DNA of 64,000 nucleotides, from NCBI GenBank assembly GCA_900175165.2, contig FWWN02000530.1, positions 62,001 to 126,000 of the forward strand. The letters are read 5' to 3'. A model generated the notes under the pieces. That model saw only the letters and a list, made by a program, of their open reading frames with translations. It made no database searches and was not told the origin of the DNA. This document shows, piece by piece, positions 49,518 to 60,602 of the stretch. Source of the DNA: Rhizomucor pusillus (lineage: Eukaryota; Mucoromycota; Mucoromycetes; Mucorales; Lichtheimiaceae). Position 1 is the stretch's first letter; each line of letters starts with the position of its first letter. Position numbers and translations under genes: made by a program.

Positions 49518-50842
49518 ATGTTGCGCCCACGCCAGGAAAACGTTAGCAGCCCGACAATACGTCGAAAGACAGAGGAGAACTATGCAACGGATCACGCGTC
49601 GCAATCTTCAAAGGAGAGCAGACTAGGCAAACCAGCCGAATCGACCAACAAGCTTCTTCAAACCAAGGACGTTAATCAAAAGCCTCAATCGACTCAACGA
49701 TCAGTGTCAGGAAAAGGCTACGATAAGGTCGCTCTCTCTAGTCCAAAGCAGAGTAAGATATACGCCTAGCTAAAAGGTTCATGTTTACACATTTGCTGAG
49801 ACTTGCTGCGCAGAATCGCAAGTGAGTGTCTATGTGGACAAGGAGAATGACGCGTTATCTGCACCAAACAGCCCATCGAGAACCAAGTCTCGTTCGGTAC
49901 CTTTGAGACCACTGACACCTACTAAACGTCCAGGTAGAATTAAATGTTGCAATATTGTTCAAAATGGATGGCGATGTCCTGATTATAGATAAAAGGAAAC
50001 GAGTTATCTTTATTGACGGCAAAGAAAACCAGCAAACGCTCGAGCCAACGTCGACCTTTCGAGCATGCTTTTCAAAAGGAAGAAGAACTTCCATATGTTC
50101 CTGATCAAGAGGTGGATCTGGCTTTATTTGACAATCGTGTTGGTTGCGACGCATACGAACAGCACTCTGACGAGGATGATTCGATTCTTGTCAAACCCAG
50201 ACTTTTCCAGCTTGATACTATCGAAGAAAGTATTGATCTTTCGCCGAATAACGAGGACGATGATATCGCTAACGATCACGACATTAAAGAAACTAAACAA
50301 ACACCACCAAAGCAGTCTGCCAAAGATATCAAATTACTTACGTTGGATGCTATCTCGGATCCATCTGTGGATGAGATGTTGGCTAAAATGCCTTCCGAAG
50401 TCGAATTTGGTCCACCAAAAGAAGAAGGTATATTTCATCAACTTATTTGTATCGAGTATTCTTTTACAGACTCTGATGGTCTTCATTGCAGAGCTGCCTT
50501 ATGTTCCTGATGTTGAAGTGGAAATGCCACACTTTACGGGTCTGATTGAACCCCTTGCTTTCGACAGCAAGGCCTTTGAGGATGATGATGATACTTTATC
50601 TTTCGATCCGAATGATGAGGATGATATAAATTCATTCTTCAATGGAGAACGTATGCCAGGTAATGCATCTAGCAGAGTGTCATACAGACGTATGATTAAT
50701 GTAAACTCAATAACCTGTAGGATTCATCATGTCTGTTGCTGCGATCGAAGAGGAGCATGATTCCAGTGAAGAACAAGATGAATTCGACATACCCTACAGT
50801 GACTTCTACTTCGATATCAACGCTGCATTCGTCGCTGTCTAA
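49518..50842 (+). CDS. Securin-like protein (candidate anaphase inhibitor)
   Basis: Mostly disordered protein with a basic N-terminal half and an acidic C-terminal half. ATG 49518 begins LRPRQENVSSPTIRRKTEEN. After a first intron comes VYVDKENDALSAPNSPS, which contains a good KEN box, then a Pro/Arg-rich segment PLRPLTPTKRPG. Further on the motif EEELPYVPD followed by V/Q-EV occurs twice: once in EELPYVPDQEVDLALFD and again in EELPYVPDVEVEMPHF. Both are followed by acidic, Phe-containing stretches; the protein ends DFYFDINAAFVAV. KEN box, basic-to-acidic polarity and acidic aromatic tail are the features of securins (Pds1/Cut2), which evolve too fast for firm recognition by eye. Introns at about 49754-49814, 49932-50015, 50427-50491 and 50660-50720. 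Other APC/C substrates are possible. Confidence 0.45.
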
Positions 50843-51008
50843 AAGGATAGTACATGTCTCTTATGTTGTAAATAGCTGTTTGCCCTTTTTCATTCGATAA
50901 AAACTTTGATTGGGCGGGTTTGATTCAAGCATCGTGAAAATGCGAACTGCGACTGCGGTTGGCTGCATAGTTTTTCCTCACCTTCTCTCGATTCCCAGTG
51001 GAAAGTAC

Positions 51009-51470
51009 ATGTCCACAATTGAAGACGAACTTAACGCTCCATTCGGTACTGTCAGCTCGTAAATGCATTGTCTTGATAGCATTGCTTACTGTTCTGCTTG
51101 TAGATCCCTTCGCTGACGTTGAAGAAGACAGAGAAACAAAGACAAGCAATTATATACGTAAGTCCTCCTGACCCCTGCTTCTGGTTATGCTTAGTTGATC
51201 GTATCTTACCTCCATTTGCCAGATTTGCGCATTCAGCAACGCAATGGACGTAAAACTTTGACGACTCTGCAAGGTTTGCCGAAAGAGTACGATGCGAAAA
51301 AGATCCTGAAGGTCTTCAAGAAGGAGTTTGCGTGCAACGGCACGATTGTCGATGACGATGAGCTCGGAGAAGTTTTGCAGCTGACTGGCGACCAGCGCCT
51401 GAAGATTGCTGAATTTCTAGTCAAGGAGGATATTGCAAAGAAGTCGGATATCAAGGTGCATGGATTTTAG
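51009..51470 (+). CDS. SUI1: Translation initiation factor eIF1 (SUI1)
   Basis: Small 40S-binding factor that controls start-codon selection. Three exons: STIEDELNAPF from ATG 51009, joined over an intron (51044-51103) to DPFADVEEDRETKTSNYI, and over a second (51159-51221) to HLRIQQRNGRKTLTTLQGLP. The core continues with YDAKKILKVFKKEFACNGTI, GEVLQLTGDQRLKIAEFLV and DIKVHGF. About 110 residues, the usual size. The DPFAD block and the HLRIQQRNGRKT block are diagnostic. It starts only 166 bases after the securin candidate stop on the same strand. Confidence 0.95.
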
Positions 51471-51648
51471 GAAGTGCATGCATTTTTTTCCTTTGCTTTC
51501 GTTTTTTGATGGTGAGGTTGCCATCCAACGAAAGTCGTCAATCGACAACCTGGTAGTGCTTAATATCTCCTGAATAAAATGAATCAACAGTGTGATTTCA
51601 TAAGTCTCAACTTCTGGAGAGTGACAATGTATTTTGTACATCCAGAAC

Positions 51649-52327
51649 CTAGTTTTCTGCGTAAAAGAAATTGACACCGACTAGCTCTAGTTGGTGCTCC
51701 TGAGCATAAGATTTGAAATCAAAGCGTTTTCTATCGTTATTGTCCAACACGCTGAATGTTTGGTTTGCGCCGCCGTTCTGCTTGTAGAGCAAGAAAATGT
51801 AGCGGTGAGGACCAGAACCAGGCGGGGGAGCGGCCTTGAAGTACGGTGTCACTTGCTGGTGCTGGGCAATTGCCGAAACCTGGCCAGCGGAACCGGGGAT
51901 GTTTGTAACCACCCAGTGACGCCATGGACCGTTCTTGCTGTCCTGTGCAGATGGTGCATCCGGATCGACCTAGTGCAAACACAAAGTGACGTGAGGATTT
52001 CACCTGCGTGTGTGTGTATCGAAGGTATAGAACATTACCAGCATCAAGGTATAGTATGCGTTTTCATCGCTCGGGACAAACATGATATCAGGGATTTCCT
52101 CGGTCTCCTCGGGTTTGAGCTTGTTGCCAGGTGCTATGTCTTGACCGCTCTTTTTGTACTGGATCTGAAGCATGGCAGAGGGCGAGAAGGACTCGTCCAC
52201 GACTGAAGATAACACGTTATCATCTGCTACTCACGGCGTGGATCGTATCTTTTGTCTTACGTTGTGGTATAATGTTAGCCTTTTTCAAGGCATTTGCAAT
52301 ATTCATCTCAGAAGTGACGAGAGGCAT
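51649..52327 (-). CDS. Phosphatidylethanolamine-binding protein (PEBP family)
   Basis: PEBP/Tfs1-type protein; in yeast the relative inhibits carboxypeptidase Y and binds anionic lipids. From ATG 52327: PLVTSEMNIANALKKANIIP, then SAMLQIQYKKSGQDIAPGN, the ligand pocket DPDAPSAQDSKNGPWRHWVV (DPDxP and the GxHR pair), and GPHRYIFLLYKQ, ending with FDFKSYAQEHQLELVGVNFF before YAEN. Three exons, introns at about 51970-52038 and 52203-52262. Catalytic function is not expected; the pocket residues are all kept. Cytosolic; no signal peptide. Confidence 0.93.
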
Positions 52328-52558
52328 GGCTGTACTCGATATGTAACAGAAAGCGGGAAGAAGAAGAGGCGCAGAAGTCGCGCTAGGATACACTGCATAA
52401 AGTCAAGCAGCTGTGTGAAACACACCACACCAGTGACGTCTGAAAGACGAGCGGAACCAAATTTGGTTGCTTGCCCCGCTTGCGTGCCAAGCAGAAGCTC
52501 TCCTTTCCCGGGCTCTCTTTTTCCTCTGGTTTCTAGACTTTAATACAACCATTTTGTA

Positions 52559-53537
52559 ATGTCAGCTACCGAATTAAATGCACCTTCTGCCAATCTGAGT
52601 GGCAGTGCATCTGTTGCAGCAAACAACAACAACAAACCTGTGCCTGTAAAGACTGTACTTTTAGGCAAGTGGAACGGCGCAGTCTTGGCACTACGCACTC
52701 CGTTGTATGCAGACGATGCTGATGAAGGAATCCTATTATTTGCAATACAGGCGAGTCGGCCGTAGGTAAAACTAGTCTCGTAATGCGTCTCGTTAACCGT
52801 GACTTTCGAGAGAATCGTGAGCCGACAATTGGAGGTATTGTCTTTTTTTCGACTTGATTAGGTCCCTCTCGGTAGCTGACTGGAGTTACTTGTTTTTTTA
52901 GCTGCATTTTTGACGCATAAAAGCCAATTGGATGATCGCACGATCAAGTTTGAGATATGGGATACTGCTGGTCAAGAGCGATTCCATTCGCTTGCACCCA
53001 TGTATTACCGAAACGCCCAGGCTGCAATTGTCGTTTACGACGTAACCAAGGCTGCAACTCTAGAGAGGGCAAAGAGTTGGATTAAGGAACTCCAACGTCA
53101 AGCTAACCCGCACATTGTGATCGCTTTGGTTGGCAATAAAATCGATTTGGCAGAAGAGAACCAAGCAGACAACGAAGAGCAGGAGGAAGACGATGCAGCT
53201 AGCGTGGGTCGACAGGTGCCCACCGAAGACGCTGCTGCGTATGCTTCAGAGGCGGGACTCTTGTTCATGGAGACGAGTGCAAAAACCGGCCACAACGTCG
53301 AAGAGATGTTTACTGAAATCGGTATGTACCTCGTGTATATCATTTATTACTGAATACAGATCTTGCTGATCAGAAAAAAAAACAACATCTACAGCTAAAA
53401 ACGTCCCCATTGAATATATCATGTACACTCGCGGAGGCGCTCGAGGAGGAAATGGTCCTGCAAGCGGCAACCCAAGAATCGACCTTATGCGTGAAGGCCC
53501 TGCCAGCGGCTCCGGTTCAAGTGGCTGCGCTTGTTAA
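52559..53537 (+). CDS. Rab5-type GTPase (Vps21/Ypt5-like)
   Basis: Early-endosome Rab. The first exon has an Asn/Ala/Ser-rich leader and ends VKTVLL; over a GC-AG intron it joins [15 protein letters not shown] (P-loop), then REPTIGAAFLTH (Rab5 switch I signature), [50 protein letters not shown] (G4), [17 protein letters not shown] (G5), AKNVP, and the tail ending SGCAC, a CXC prenylation motif. An acidic insertion of about 18 residues (Glu, Asp, Asn, Gln) lies between G4 and the helix before G5, where Rab5 usually has a short loop. Introns at 52665-52750, about 52835-52901 and 53322-53394. Start at ATG 52559. Confidence 0.94.
52665..52750 (+). other. GC-AG intron in Rab5-type gene
   Basis: The exon before ends CTT TTA G and the exon after begins GC GAG TCG, which together give [10 protein letters not shown]. 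The donor is GCAAGT and the acceptor AATACAG; the GT four bases in would destroy the P-loop. Length 86 nt. Confidence 0.85.
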
Positions 53538-54574
53538 AGAAAGAAATTCCATCCTCCATGATAACCCCATCCTAGTTCAGAAACATTTATATACACACTC
53601 TCAGCACATATTTCATACTACAGAAACTCACAGATTTTCTTCCGTCCTTCTCTAGTCTTAACCTTTCCCCCCTTTTACTTTCTTTATCTTCTTTCATCCC
53701 ACTATATCTCCCTTTGTCTAGCATACAATTCTTTTTTGTCTCCCACTTGTCACTGCTGATATCCCCCTCCGTCTTGCTCGTAACTCTCCATGCTATCCAA
53801 ATAACTACATTGATATATGCAGAATGCAGGAAGAAAAATTACATTTGTTATTGCCATTGCTAAGAAAGACGACATGACGAGAGGAGAGCATGAAAGATAG
53901 ATACGTCGCATAACACTCAAGGAGATATCAATGTATTGTGGCCTATGTTTCTTTTTCTTTTGATGTCGTACAGGCTTGTTTCCAAGGAGCAGGTAACACT
54001 CTTGATTTGATCAAAATTCATCTGACACATTTTCATTTTGACCAACAAAAACAAGAAACACACACTTCATGTTTCTTTTTTTTTGCCGTCCTTCGCGCCG
54101 GGATGAGACTTAATCCTAACCCGCATAATCGGCTAAATTAATCAGTATGCTTATGTTCTCTCCGTTCTCTCGTTTCGATCCAAGAGTTTATATTTACTAT
54201 GTGATTTAGAAAAGATATCAATGTTGCAAAGGGGCCAGCTGTCAATAGCTGTAAACAAGCACATATATATTGTGACCGAGATGAATTTGGCATGATTCCA
54301 ATTGAGACGGCGAGCAAGAGAGAAAAAAAAAGAAAATAGGGATCGATGCATTGACAGCTTGAAAGTCATCCATTCTCTTCCCGCCCCCCTACCTTGATCT
54401 CTCTCTGGCTCCAAACAAATCCCCCAAGTTGTAAGAGAAGACCCTGGTTGCTGTGCATTGTTCTCCTGGATATCTTTTCCTTTGAGGTATATAAGCTTTT
54501 TTGGTCCTCTAAAACATTGGTTTCATCTCGTCTCTTCCTTCTTTAAGCCCCATTCCCTTCTTTCCTTTTGTTCA
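53538..54574. promoter_or_regulatory. Long same-strand intergenic region before the Zn2Cys6 gene
   Basis: About 1 kb. It holds pyrimidine-rich runs (53655-53790), T-rich stretches (53945-54090) and no coding frame I recognise. The last part is the promoter of the Zn2Cys6 factor. Confidence 0.4.
54488..54494 (+). promoter_or_regulatory. TATA box candidate of Zn2Cys6 gene
   Basis: TATATAA located 81 bases before ATG 54575, within a CT-rich promoter. Confidence 0.5.
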
Positions 54575-56176
54575 ATGACGGCTGCAGAGTTTAATAGCAA
54601 CAACAACAAGAACAAAGTTATGGATGCACCCAGTAACAATGGAAACAGTAACGACCGCAGCAGCAGCAGCAAGATCACCAACAACTCTAGCAACAACAAT
54701 GCTGGAATAGCAGGAGCAGGAGGAGGCACAGGTACAATGACACGCATGCATCCCTCGATGAAAAGACCAAGGGCGCCTATAGCCTGCTTCCGTTGCCACC
54801 ACAAAAAGGTACTTATGCAGGGCAAATATGTAACTGCTTGGAAAAAAGGCTGGATATTTCTTTTTGCAGCTTACATTTAGCTATCGTTACATAGGTGCGT
54901 TGCGACGGAGCTCATCCGAACTGCACTCGATGCCTTTCGACGGGTGTTCTGTGCGCCTATCCAACCTCCCGGCGAGCCCGCAACAACCATCCGCCCAACG
55001 TCGATCCGTTCATTGATAATCTATCACACCTGGAAGCAAGAATACGCCGCATTGAAACCGATCTCGAGTCACAGAGGAACATGATGCAATCCATCTGCAA
55101 ACGCAACTCGACAGCCACAAGCAAAAAGTCGTCTGCTGCCACAGCTTCTGACCTTGCGTCTCAAATGCGGAAAACAGAGCAAGAAGTCCTAGAGTCTCGT
55201 GCCATCCTGGCACAGCTGAGACTGCGTGGAGAGCAACGGATTGCGCGCGGAAAACGGGCTGCTTCTGCTGCTAATAATGCTACTGCAACCAGCACTTCCG
55301 AGAATAGCAACAACAACAACAGCAGTAACTCTTCAAGCTTGTTTAACCATCAATTCCACAGTGCAAAGCGACCATGCAGTAGACGCACGTCAGAGCCGAA
55401 TGTACGAACTTTCGAAGAACAACAGCAACAACATCAGCAGCATACGACACCTATCCCCACATCGGCCAACGGTTCCTCTCCTTTCTACTATCCAGGACCT
55501 GCTGCTACCGATGCAGCGACAGCAGCGGCGGCAGCAGCGGCGGCCTCCTTCATGTACCGTCCTTTTGACGCAGCAGACTGGTCTATTTTTAATAGCTTAC
55601 CACACACTCCTGTGCCTGACGCATCCGCAGCCGCAACAGATGCAAACTGCACATTGATGGAATACGACAGTATGCTCGCACCGCACCCCATGGACCCTGT
55701 CGCAAAGCAAAGCATTATGCAACAGCAACAGCAAGGTACAAGCATCGTCCCTCCCTTGCTGACTGTCACTGCTGGCGACGTGCCTACGCCTATCCTTCGT
55801 CCGTCTTCATCGATCGATTCGTCCTCATCCTCTTCATCATCCACCCAAGTGCCACCCAACACTACGTCGGATACGTTTATGCCGCAGTTCATGTTGGATG
55901 ACCTGGAAGCCAACTCTGCAGGTATGTAAATTAATAAAATAGTTTGTTCGATTTTTGGCTCTTTATTTTTTGCTAAACGTTCCTATAATAGATTTGCAAG
56001 CTGTCGCATTGAACAATGAACACCACTCAGCTGGCCTGACTGATATGACCACGGCAGCAGCAGCAGCTGCTGCTGCTGCTACCACCGGCGCTGCTACTAC
56101 CACTACTACTACTGCTTCTAATGCAACTGCATCTACTACTTCTACAGTCACCGCGCCGGCAGTCTGGTACTGTTAG
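54575..56176 (+). CDS. Zn2Cys6 (Gal4-type) transcription factor
   Basis: Nuclear DNA-binding regulator. The N-terminus is a Asn/Ser-rich low-complexity stretch. Then comes the binuclear zinc cluster PIACFRCHHKKVRCDGAHPN with CTRCLSTGVLCAYP, the first part split by an intron between KK and VRCDG (about 54808-54894). The six Cys have the standard spacing. A coiled-coil dimerisation helix follows (IDNLSHLEARIRRIETDLES). The remainder has Ser, Gln, Asn and Ala tracts, including an Ala run (GCA/GCG repeats, about 55513-55540), and the last exon (from about 55992) is Ala/Thr homopolymer-like, ending APAVWYC. The usual fungal-specific middle homology region is not visible. Targets unknown. Confidence 0.85.
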
Positions 56177-56475
56177 ATTACCACTACGTGTTATATTAAA
56201 TAGTACATTTTTATTTTGTCACTAAACAGCTATTCCTTGCTCAAGAGTAATAATAAAATAAACGAACAAAGAATGGGATATCAAAAGTATTGGGTATTCT
56301 TTTTGAGAGAATAAATGATGCAATTAATAATACGATTTTTACGTAGATAGACAAGTCTCTTTTTCTTTGATAATGTTTCATTACTACTATCTGCTGCATG
56401 CAGGCACTATCAAGAAAACAAAGGGAAACAAAGGGTAACAAAAACACTGTGGTTTTTGAACAATTTTGGGGTAAC
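56177..56475. other. Convergent 3' spacer
   Basis: About 300 bases, AT-rich, between the Zn2Cys6 gene and the DDHD lipase gene; several AATAAA-like strings on both strands. No gene seen. Confidence 0.35.
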
Positions 56476-58372
56476 TCAGATATTCTCCATTCTACAGTAA
56501 ATATGCCATAACATGTCCTTGTTCGTCCAGTATGAAAAATGTGCGCGCAAGCCGAGGATGTACTCGTTCGATATCATGCCCATGATACTATCGGGCACCA
56601 GCTCGTAATCGTAGCGACGGTTGCCTGGCAGCGACTCCTTGAAGATGGCTTGGAGTGGTGGCAAGGAGGAGGAGGATGACTCATCGATGCTCGCAGTAGG
56701 AGTTGCAGGGATACTGGAACAGCATGAAGAATCTTGGGAAATAAACGAATCGAGTTCCGGTGTGCTGTGTTGTTGAGTGTGACAAGCAGCAACGGTCGTG
56801 ATTCCCTCTCCTGATAAAGACGAACAGGTGTAAGGCATGGTATTTGCTCGCGGACGCATAGCAGGCCGTTTCTTTTTGTTGCGATCAACATCGTGATCGC
56901 TATCGTTCTGTTGCTGCTCTTCTAGCTGCCGCTTGATGTTTGAAATATCGCCTTCGCTCGCTCGTCGATGCTGCTGCATGTCTGGGATATCGTCGTCGTG
57001 CTCATCTTGTCTGGAGAAGAATTGCCACACTGCATTGATGGAACTGGACAAGAACCCGCTGCTGCTGCCGTTGCCACTGTTAGATTTGCTATTTTTCTCC
57101 TGAGACGAGAAGAATGAGAATAGACTGGGAAGCGATGACAAAAAGGAGGCACTAGGGATCGCCCGATCGACGGAAACGGCGGGCATGTCTGTGTACTCTT
57201 GATTCAAAAGCGGTTCCATGCGAAAAGCCTGACGTTTTTGTCGTTAGATACCTCATCACGATCGTTAGGTAATATTAACACTTACCAATGGATCAAACGG
57301 ATGGTAAATGTTTTCAAAAATAACATCGCTGTCAGGATGGTAGAGGCGAGGATCTTGGTTGCGGCTTACTAGCAACCCTGCCACGGGACATCCCATGCCA
57401 AACAGATAGTCAGGCTTAAAGTCGAGCTTTGGAACATCAACGTCAAACTTTTTGAACTGTTCACGCTCTTCATCCGTTAAGTCGGCTCGCTGATGTGCAA
57501 GAATATCCCAAGTTATCAGTCCACCGAGTCTATACGTTTGCGTTAGCTGAAATCCTTCTTTTTGGTGTGTGTGTGTGTGTGTGTGTGTGAGATCCCCTCC
57601 TCCCCTTCCATGACTCCTTTCTTCACTCCTTCTTGTCTCTTGCTTTTCCTCACTAGCCCCCTTTCCTTCCGTTCTTTACTTACGAGTATCCTAATATAGC
57701 AACTTTGCCGTTAAAATTGGGCCGAGTCTGGATGAACTTGTGATACGCCGCGTTGAATTCTTGAGTGACATGATCGATGATACTTTGCCCGCGGTCTCTG
57801 CTGAAGTAGTACAGCACATCTGCAAGATAGTCGCTCTCAATGAGACGCAGAGTGGGTATAGATTTGGGCAAGATACGATGCACAGCCGCGTCGGTCTGCT
57901 TGTGGATGTGTCGGTGCCACTCGATCGGTATCATTTCAATGCGCGCTTCCTCTTGGTGAGGCATACGCGCTTGAAGCACTTGCCGCATTGTGTCTCTCAA
58001 CGATTGCACTTTTGGGAAAAGTTTAATTCGTTGAATTTAGCAATAAATTTCTATCGTTTGAAAACTTACTGTGTTGCTTGAACATGCCGTACTGTTCGGT
58101 CTGTTGGCCAATGCCCTGTAATAAAGAATAATTCTCGTTGAGTTACCAGATACACACGATGAGCATAACAAAATACTTGCATGAATAACAAAAATTACGT
58201 GATCGGCAGATCCATCGCTGCTAATGTAATCCAAGTCATTCGAGTCGTTGCGTGCAGTTGCCATGGGCGGCGTGGACCATTGCATTAAAAGCTCGCTTGT
58301 CTTTTCATTGTCGGCCACGCTGGCTGCTGTGAAATCCGAAGGAGACACTACACACGTTGTATCGAAGAACAT
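56476..58372 (-). CDS. DDHD-domain phospholipase A1 (PA-PLA1-like)
   Basis: Intracellular serine phospholipase of the PA-PLA1/DDHD family. From ATG 58372 an N-terminal Ser/Thr segment leads to DHVIFVIH, joined over a GC-AG intron to GIGQQTEQYGMFKQH, the signature HGIGQ. Next exons: SLRDTMRQVLQARMP, MIPIEWHRHIHKQTDAAVHR, YLADVLYYFSRDRGQSIIDH, KVAILGYSLGGLITWDIL with the nucleophile Ser of GYSLG, FKPDYLFGMGCPVAGLLVS, and IYHPFDPL with AFRMEPLLNQEYTD. A long Ser/Glu-rich insert (about 57160-56640) precedes RRYDYELVPDSIMGMISNEY and AHFSYWTNKDMLWHI. The DDHD part is thus complete. The N-terminus looks short for the family; upstream exons may be missed. An intron carries a GT microsatellite (57565-57589). 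Confidence 0.88.
57565..57589. repeat. GT dinucleotide microsatellite in an intron
   Basis: Twelve and a half GT units inside an intron of the DDHD lipase gene. Confidence 0.95.
58116..58180 (-). other. GC-AG intron in DDHD lipase gene
   Basis: Coding frame ends GTT ATT CAT (VIH) and resumes GGC ATT GGC CAA (GIGQ), forming the conserved HGIGQ. Donor GCAAGT, acceptor TTACAG, length 65 nt. No GT donor would join these in frame. Confidence 0.88.
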
Positions 58373-58954
58373 GTGTGTAAATCAATGGGTTTGGTGGCAA
58401 ACTAAGGAGGGTCTAGAAAGAAAAGAGACGCAGACAGAGAGAAAAAGAAGAGATGGAAAGAGAGAGTTAGGAAATTCTCTCATACACAAATATATAGCTT
58501 TTGTATTTGCTGCTGCTGCTGCTGCTGCTGCCAAGGATGAGCGCAAGGAGCTTGACTGACGGACCCCTCAAGGTTCCATGTCCTTGCCCTGACGCTCCAG
58601 AGCTCCTAATATGTTGACGGGTGGCCAACAAGAAAGCATAATAGACAGGCGGGTCGATCACTTGACTGCTGCTATCCCTTTGATGTAAATTGCATCTTAT
58701 ACTGCTCACTACACACGCCTCCGTCATTTTTCTTCCCCCCCTCGGCTCCCCTCAGAAGGAGTCGTGATTGAATCTTGTACAACAAGACTTGTTAAATTGC
58801 CACTCGCGCACTAGCTCTCTGAACGATATTTCTTTGAATGGTTAATCCTGAAGAAAGGGATGAATTTGCAGAGACAACGACAGCAGACATATCACGGACA
58901 ACCTGTTTTTTCTTTTTCTTTTTGATTACTGTGTAGAAAATAGTAATAATTTAT
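58373..58954. promoter_or_regulatory. Intergenic region, DDHD promoter / FBP1 end
   Basis: About 580 bases on the minus strand between the FBP1 stop and the DDHD start, with a TGC repeat at 58508-58531. A minus-strand frame at 58467-58727 could hold an upstream DDHD exon but has no match I recognise. Confidence 0.35.
58508..58531. repeat. TGC trinucleotide repeat
   Basis: Eight TGC units in the presumed 5' flank of the DDHD lipase gene. Confidence 0.9.
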
Positions 58955-60494
58955 TTAGTTCTGGTGCTGCTTGTAGTAACTCTCCAACTCTTCAACATCT
59001 TCCTTTGATCCAAGCCATACGCCTGATCGGTCGTGGATATGCTCTGGTACAAGATCCAATGCGTTCTGTGTGCCTGTGGTTGCCTTGCCTCCAGCTTGCT
59101 CAATTAGGAAGGACATGGGGAAGACTTCGTACAGAATTCGGAGCTTGCCCTTCTTAGACTTTGCATCCGCAGGGTAGCCAAAGATACCGCCTAGAGTAAA
59201 GGGAATCGACAGAAAGAAAGTTTAATATCTACGTCCCCAATTGTCTGCAGCACGCCTGCTGCCATCCATCTCTCTGTGATGTCTCTGCTTCCCCTATGTA
59301 TCGGGAGCTGCTTACTTACCGTAAAGCAGAGTTCGGTGGATATCGGAAACCATGGAACCAACGTAACGCGCGCTGTATTTCTGCTTGACTTGATCTACAT
59401 ATTTCTTGCTGGGCTCGTCAAAGTATTTGTAGTTGCCTTCGTTGATAGAGTAGATCTTGCCTCGAGGCGGTAACTTGATCTACATATAAAGAATGAGAGG
59501 TTAAAAATAAATGTAAGGCCGGGTAGAGAGAGGGCACTTACATTGGGGTGTGTCATGATAAATTCTCCGATGGCAGGATCGAGCGTGAATCCATTCACGC
59601 CATTGCCTACAGACTATCGGGAAAATACGTCACGTCTCTCGCACATGTGAAATTTCACAAGCGGGCGACAATGCCTTACCAGAATCATTTCACAGTAGGA
59701 ACCTTAAAACATCATCAAAACACATGAGTAAACCTCCTCCTCCTCACATATTACAATCTATGCTACCACGTACCATACATGCAGTATCCAGCTGCAACGA
59801 GGTCTCTGCCAGAACGCAGCAAGTCTTTGATGTTAGGATTCTCGCTATCAGCCTACCATACAGATTAGCGACTGCTCCATACATATATCACGCTATCTAT
59901 GTATTACTTACGACTTTGAAGATACCAAAGATGGTACCGATAGATACGCCACAATCGATGTTGGATGAACCATCCAAGGGGTCAAAAGTGACAATATATT
60001 TGCCGCGCTGTGAGTGATCTTTGATAACCATCGCATTTTCGTCTTCCTCGGAAACAAGCATGCATGCTTTTCCGGATGCAATCAGTGCATTGCGGAAGAT
60101 ATCGTTCGCCAAGACGTCCAGCTTCTTAACGTCCTCGCCCTGCACGTTTGCCTCGCCAGTCAAGCCCAATCTGGAAAGAAATGTACAATTAGTAGCTGCG
60201 CGCATCTTTTTCTTCTATTGCTTAACTTACAGGTTGATTAGACCGGCTTGTTTGACTTTGGAGGCGACAAACTTGCAGCCAAACTGGATCGAAGTGAGCA
60301 GGAGGGTCAAGTCACCAGTCGCCTCAGGAGCATCCTATGTCGTGTAATACGCGTCAGTAACGTGTCTCGCAAAGTTATACATCATTTTTCAGCGACTAGC
60401 TTGCCTGTTGCTGTGCAAGGACCCATCGTGTCAAAGTGACAAGGTCGGTACCGCGACCGACTTGGATTTCATCAAACTTGGCCTCTGCAGACAT
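58955..60494 (-). CDS. FBP1: Fructose-1,6-bisphosphatase
   Basis: Cytosolic gluconeogenic enzyme, fructose-1,6-bisphosphate to fructose-6-phosphate. From ATG 60494: [83 protein letters not shown] (metal Glu), [20 protein letters not shown] (metal Asp/Leu/Asp site), [89 protein letters not shown], then [20 protein letters not shown]. About seven introns. Substrate-binding Tyr/Asn/Lys and metal residues are all present. The N-terminus lacks the Ser-rich phosphorylation leader of yeast FBP1. Confidence 0.96.
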
Positions 60495-60504
60495 GGTATG
60501 TAAT

Positions 60505-60522
60505 GTGATGTGATGTGATGTG
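60505..60522. repeat. GTGAT pentanucleotide repeat upstream of FBP1
   Basis: About three and a half GTGAT units just upstream (in gene orientation) of the FBP1 start codon, in the 5' leader. Confidence 0.8.
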
Positions 60523-60596
60523 CAATGCAAAAACGGAAGGGGCGGGAGGGAAGGAAAAGAACAAGAAGACAGATCTCTGTTACGTGGAGGTTTGTC

Positions 60597-60602
60597 TTAT
60601 AA
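60597..60602 (-). promoter_or_regulatory. TATA-like element of FBP1
   Basis: TTATAA inside CTTATAAG, about 105 bases upstream of ATG 60494 on the minus strand. Confidence 0.35.

Noticed and set aside
51691..52206. 171-codon plus-strand frame
   Set aside because: It lies opposite the PEBP exons, which carry DPDAP and GPHR motifs; shadow frame.
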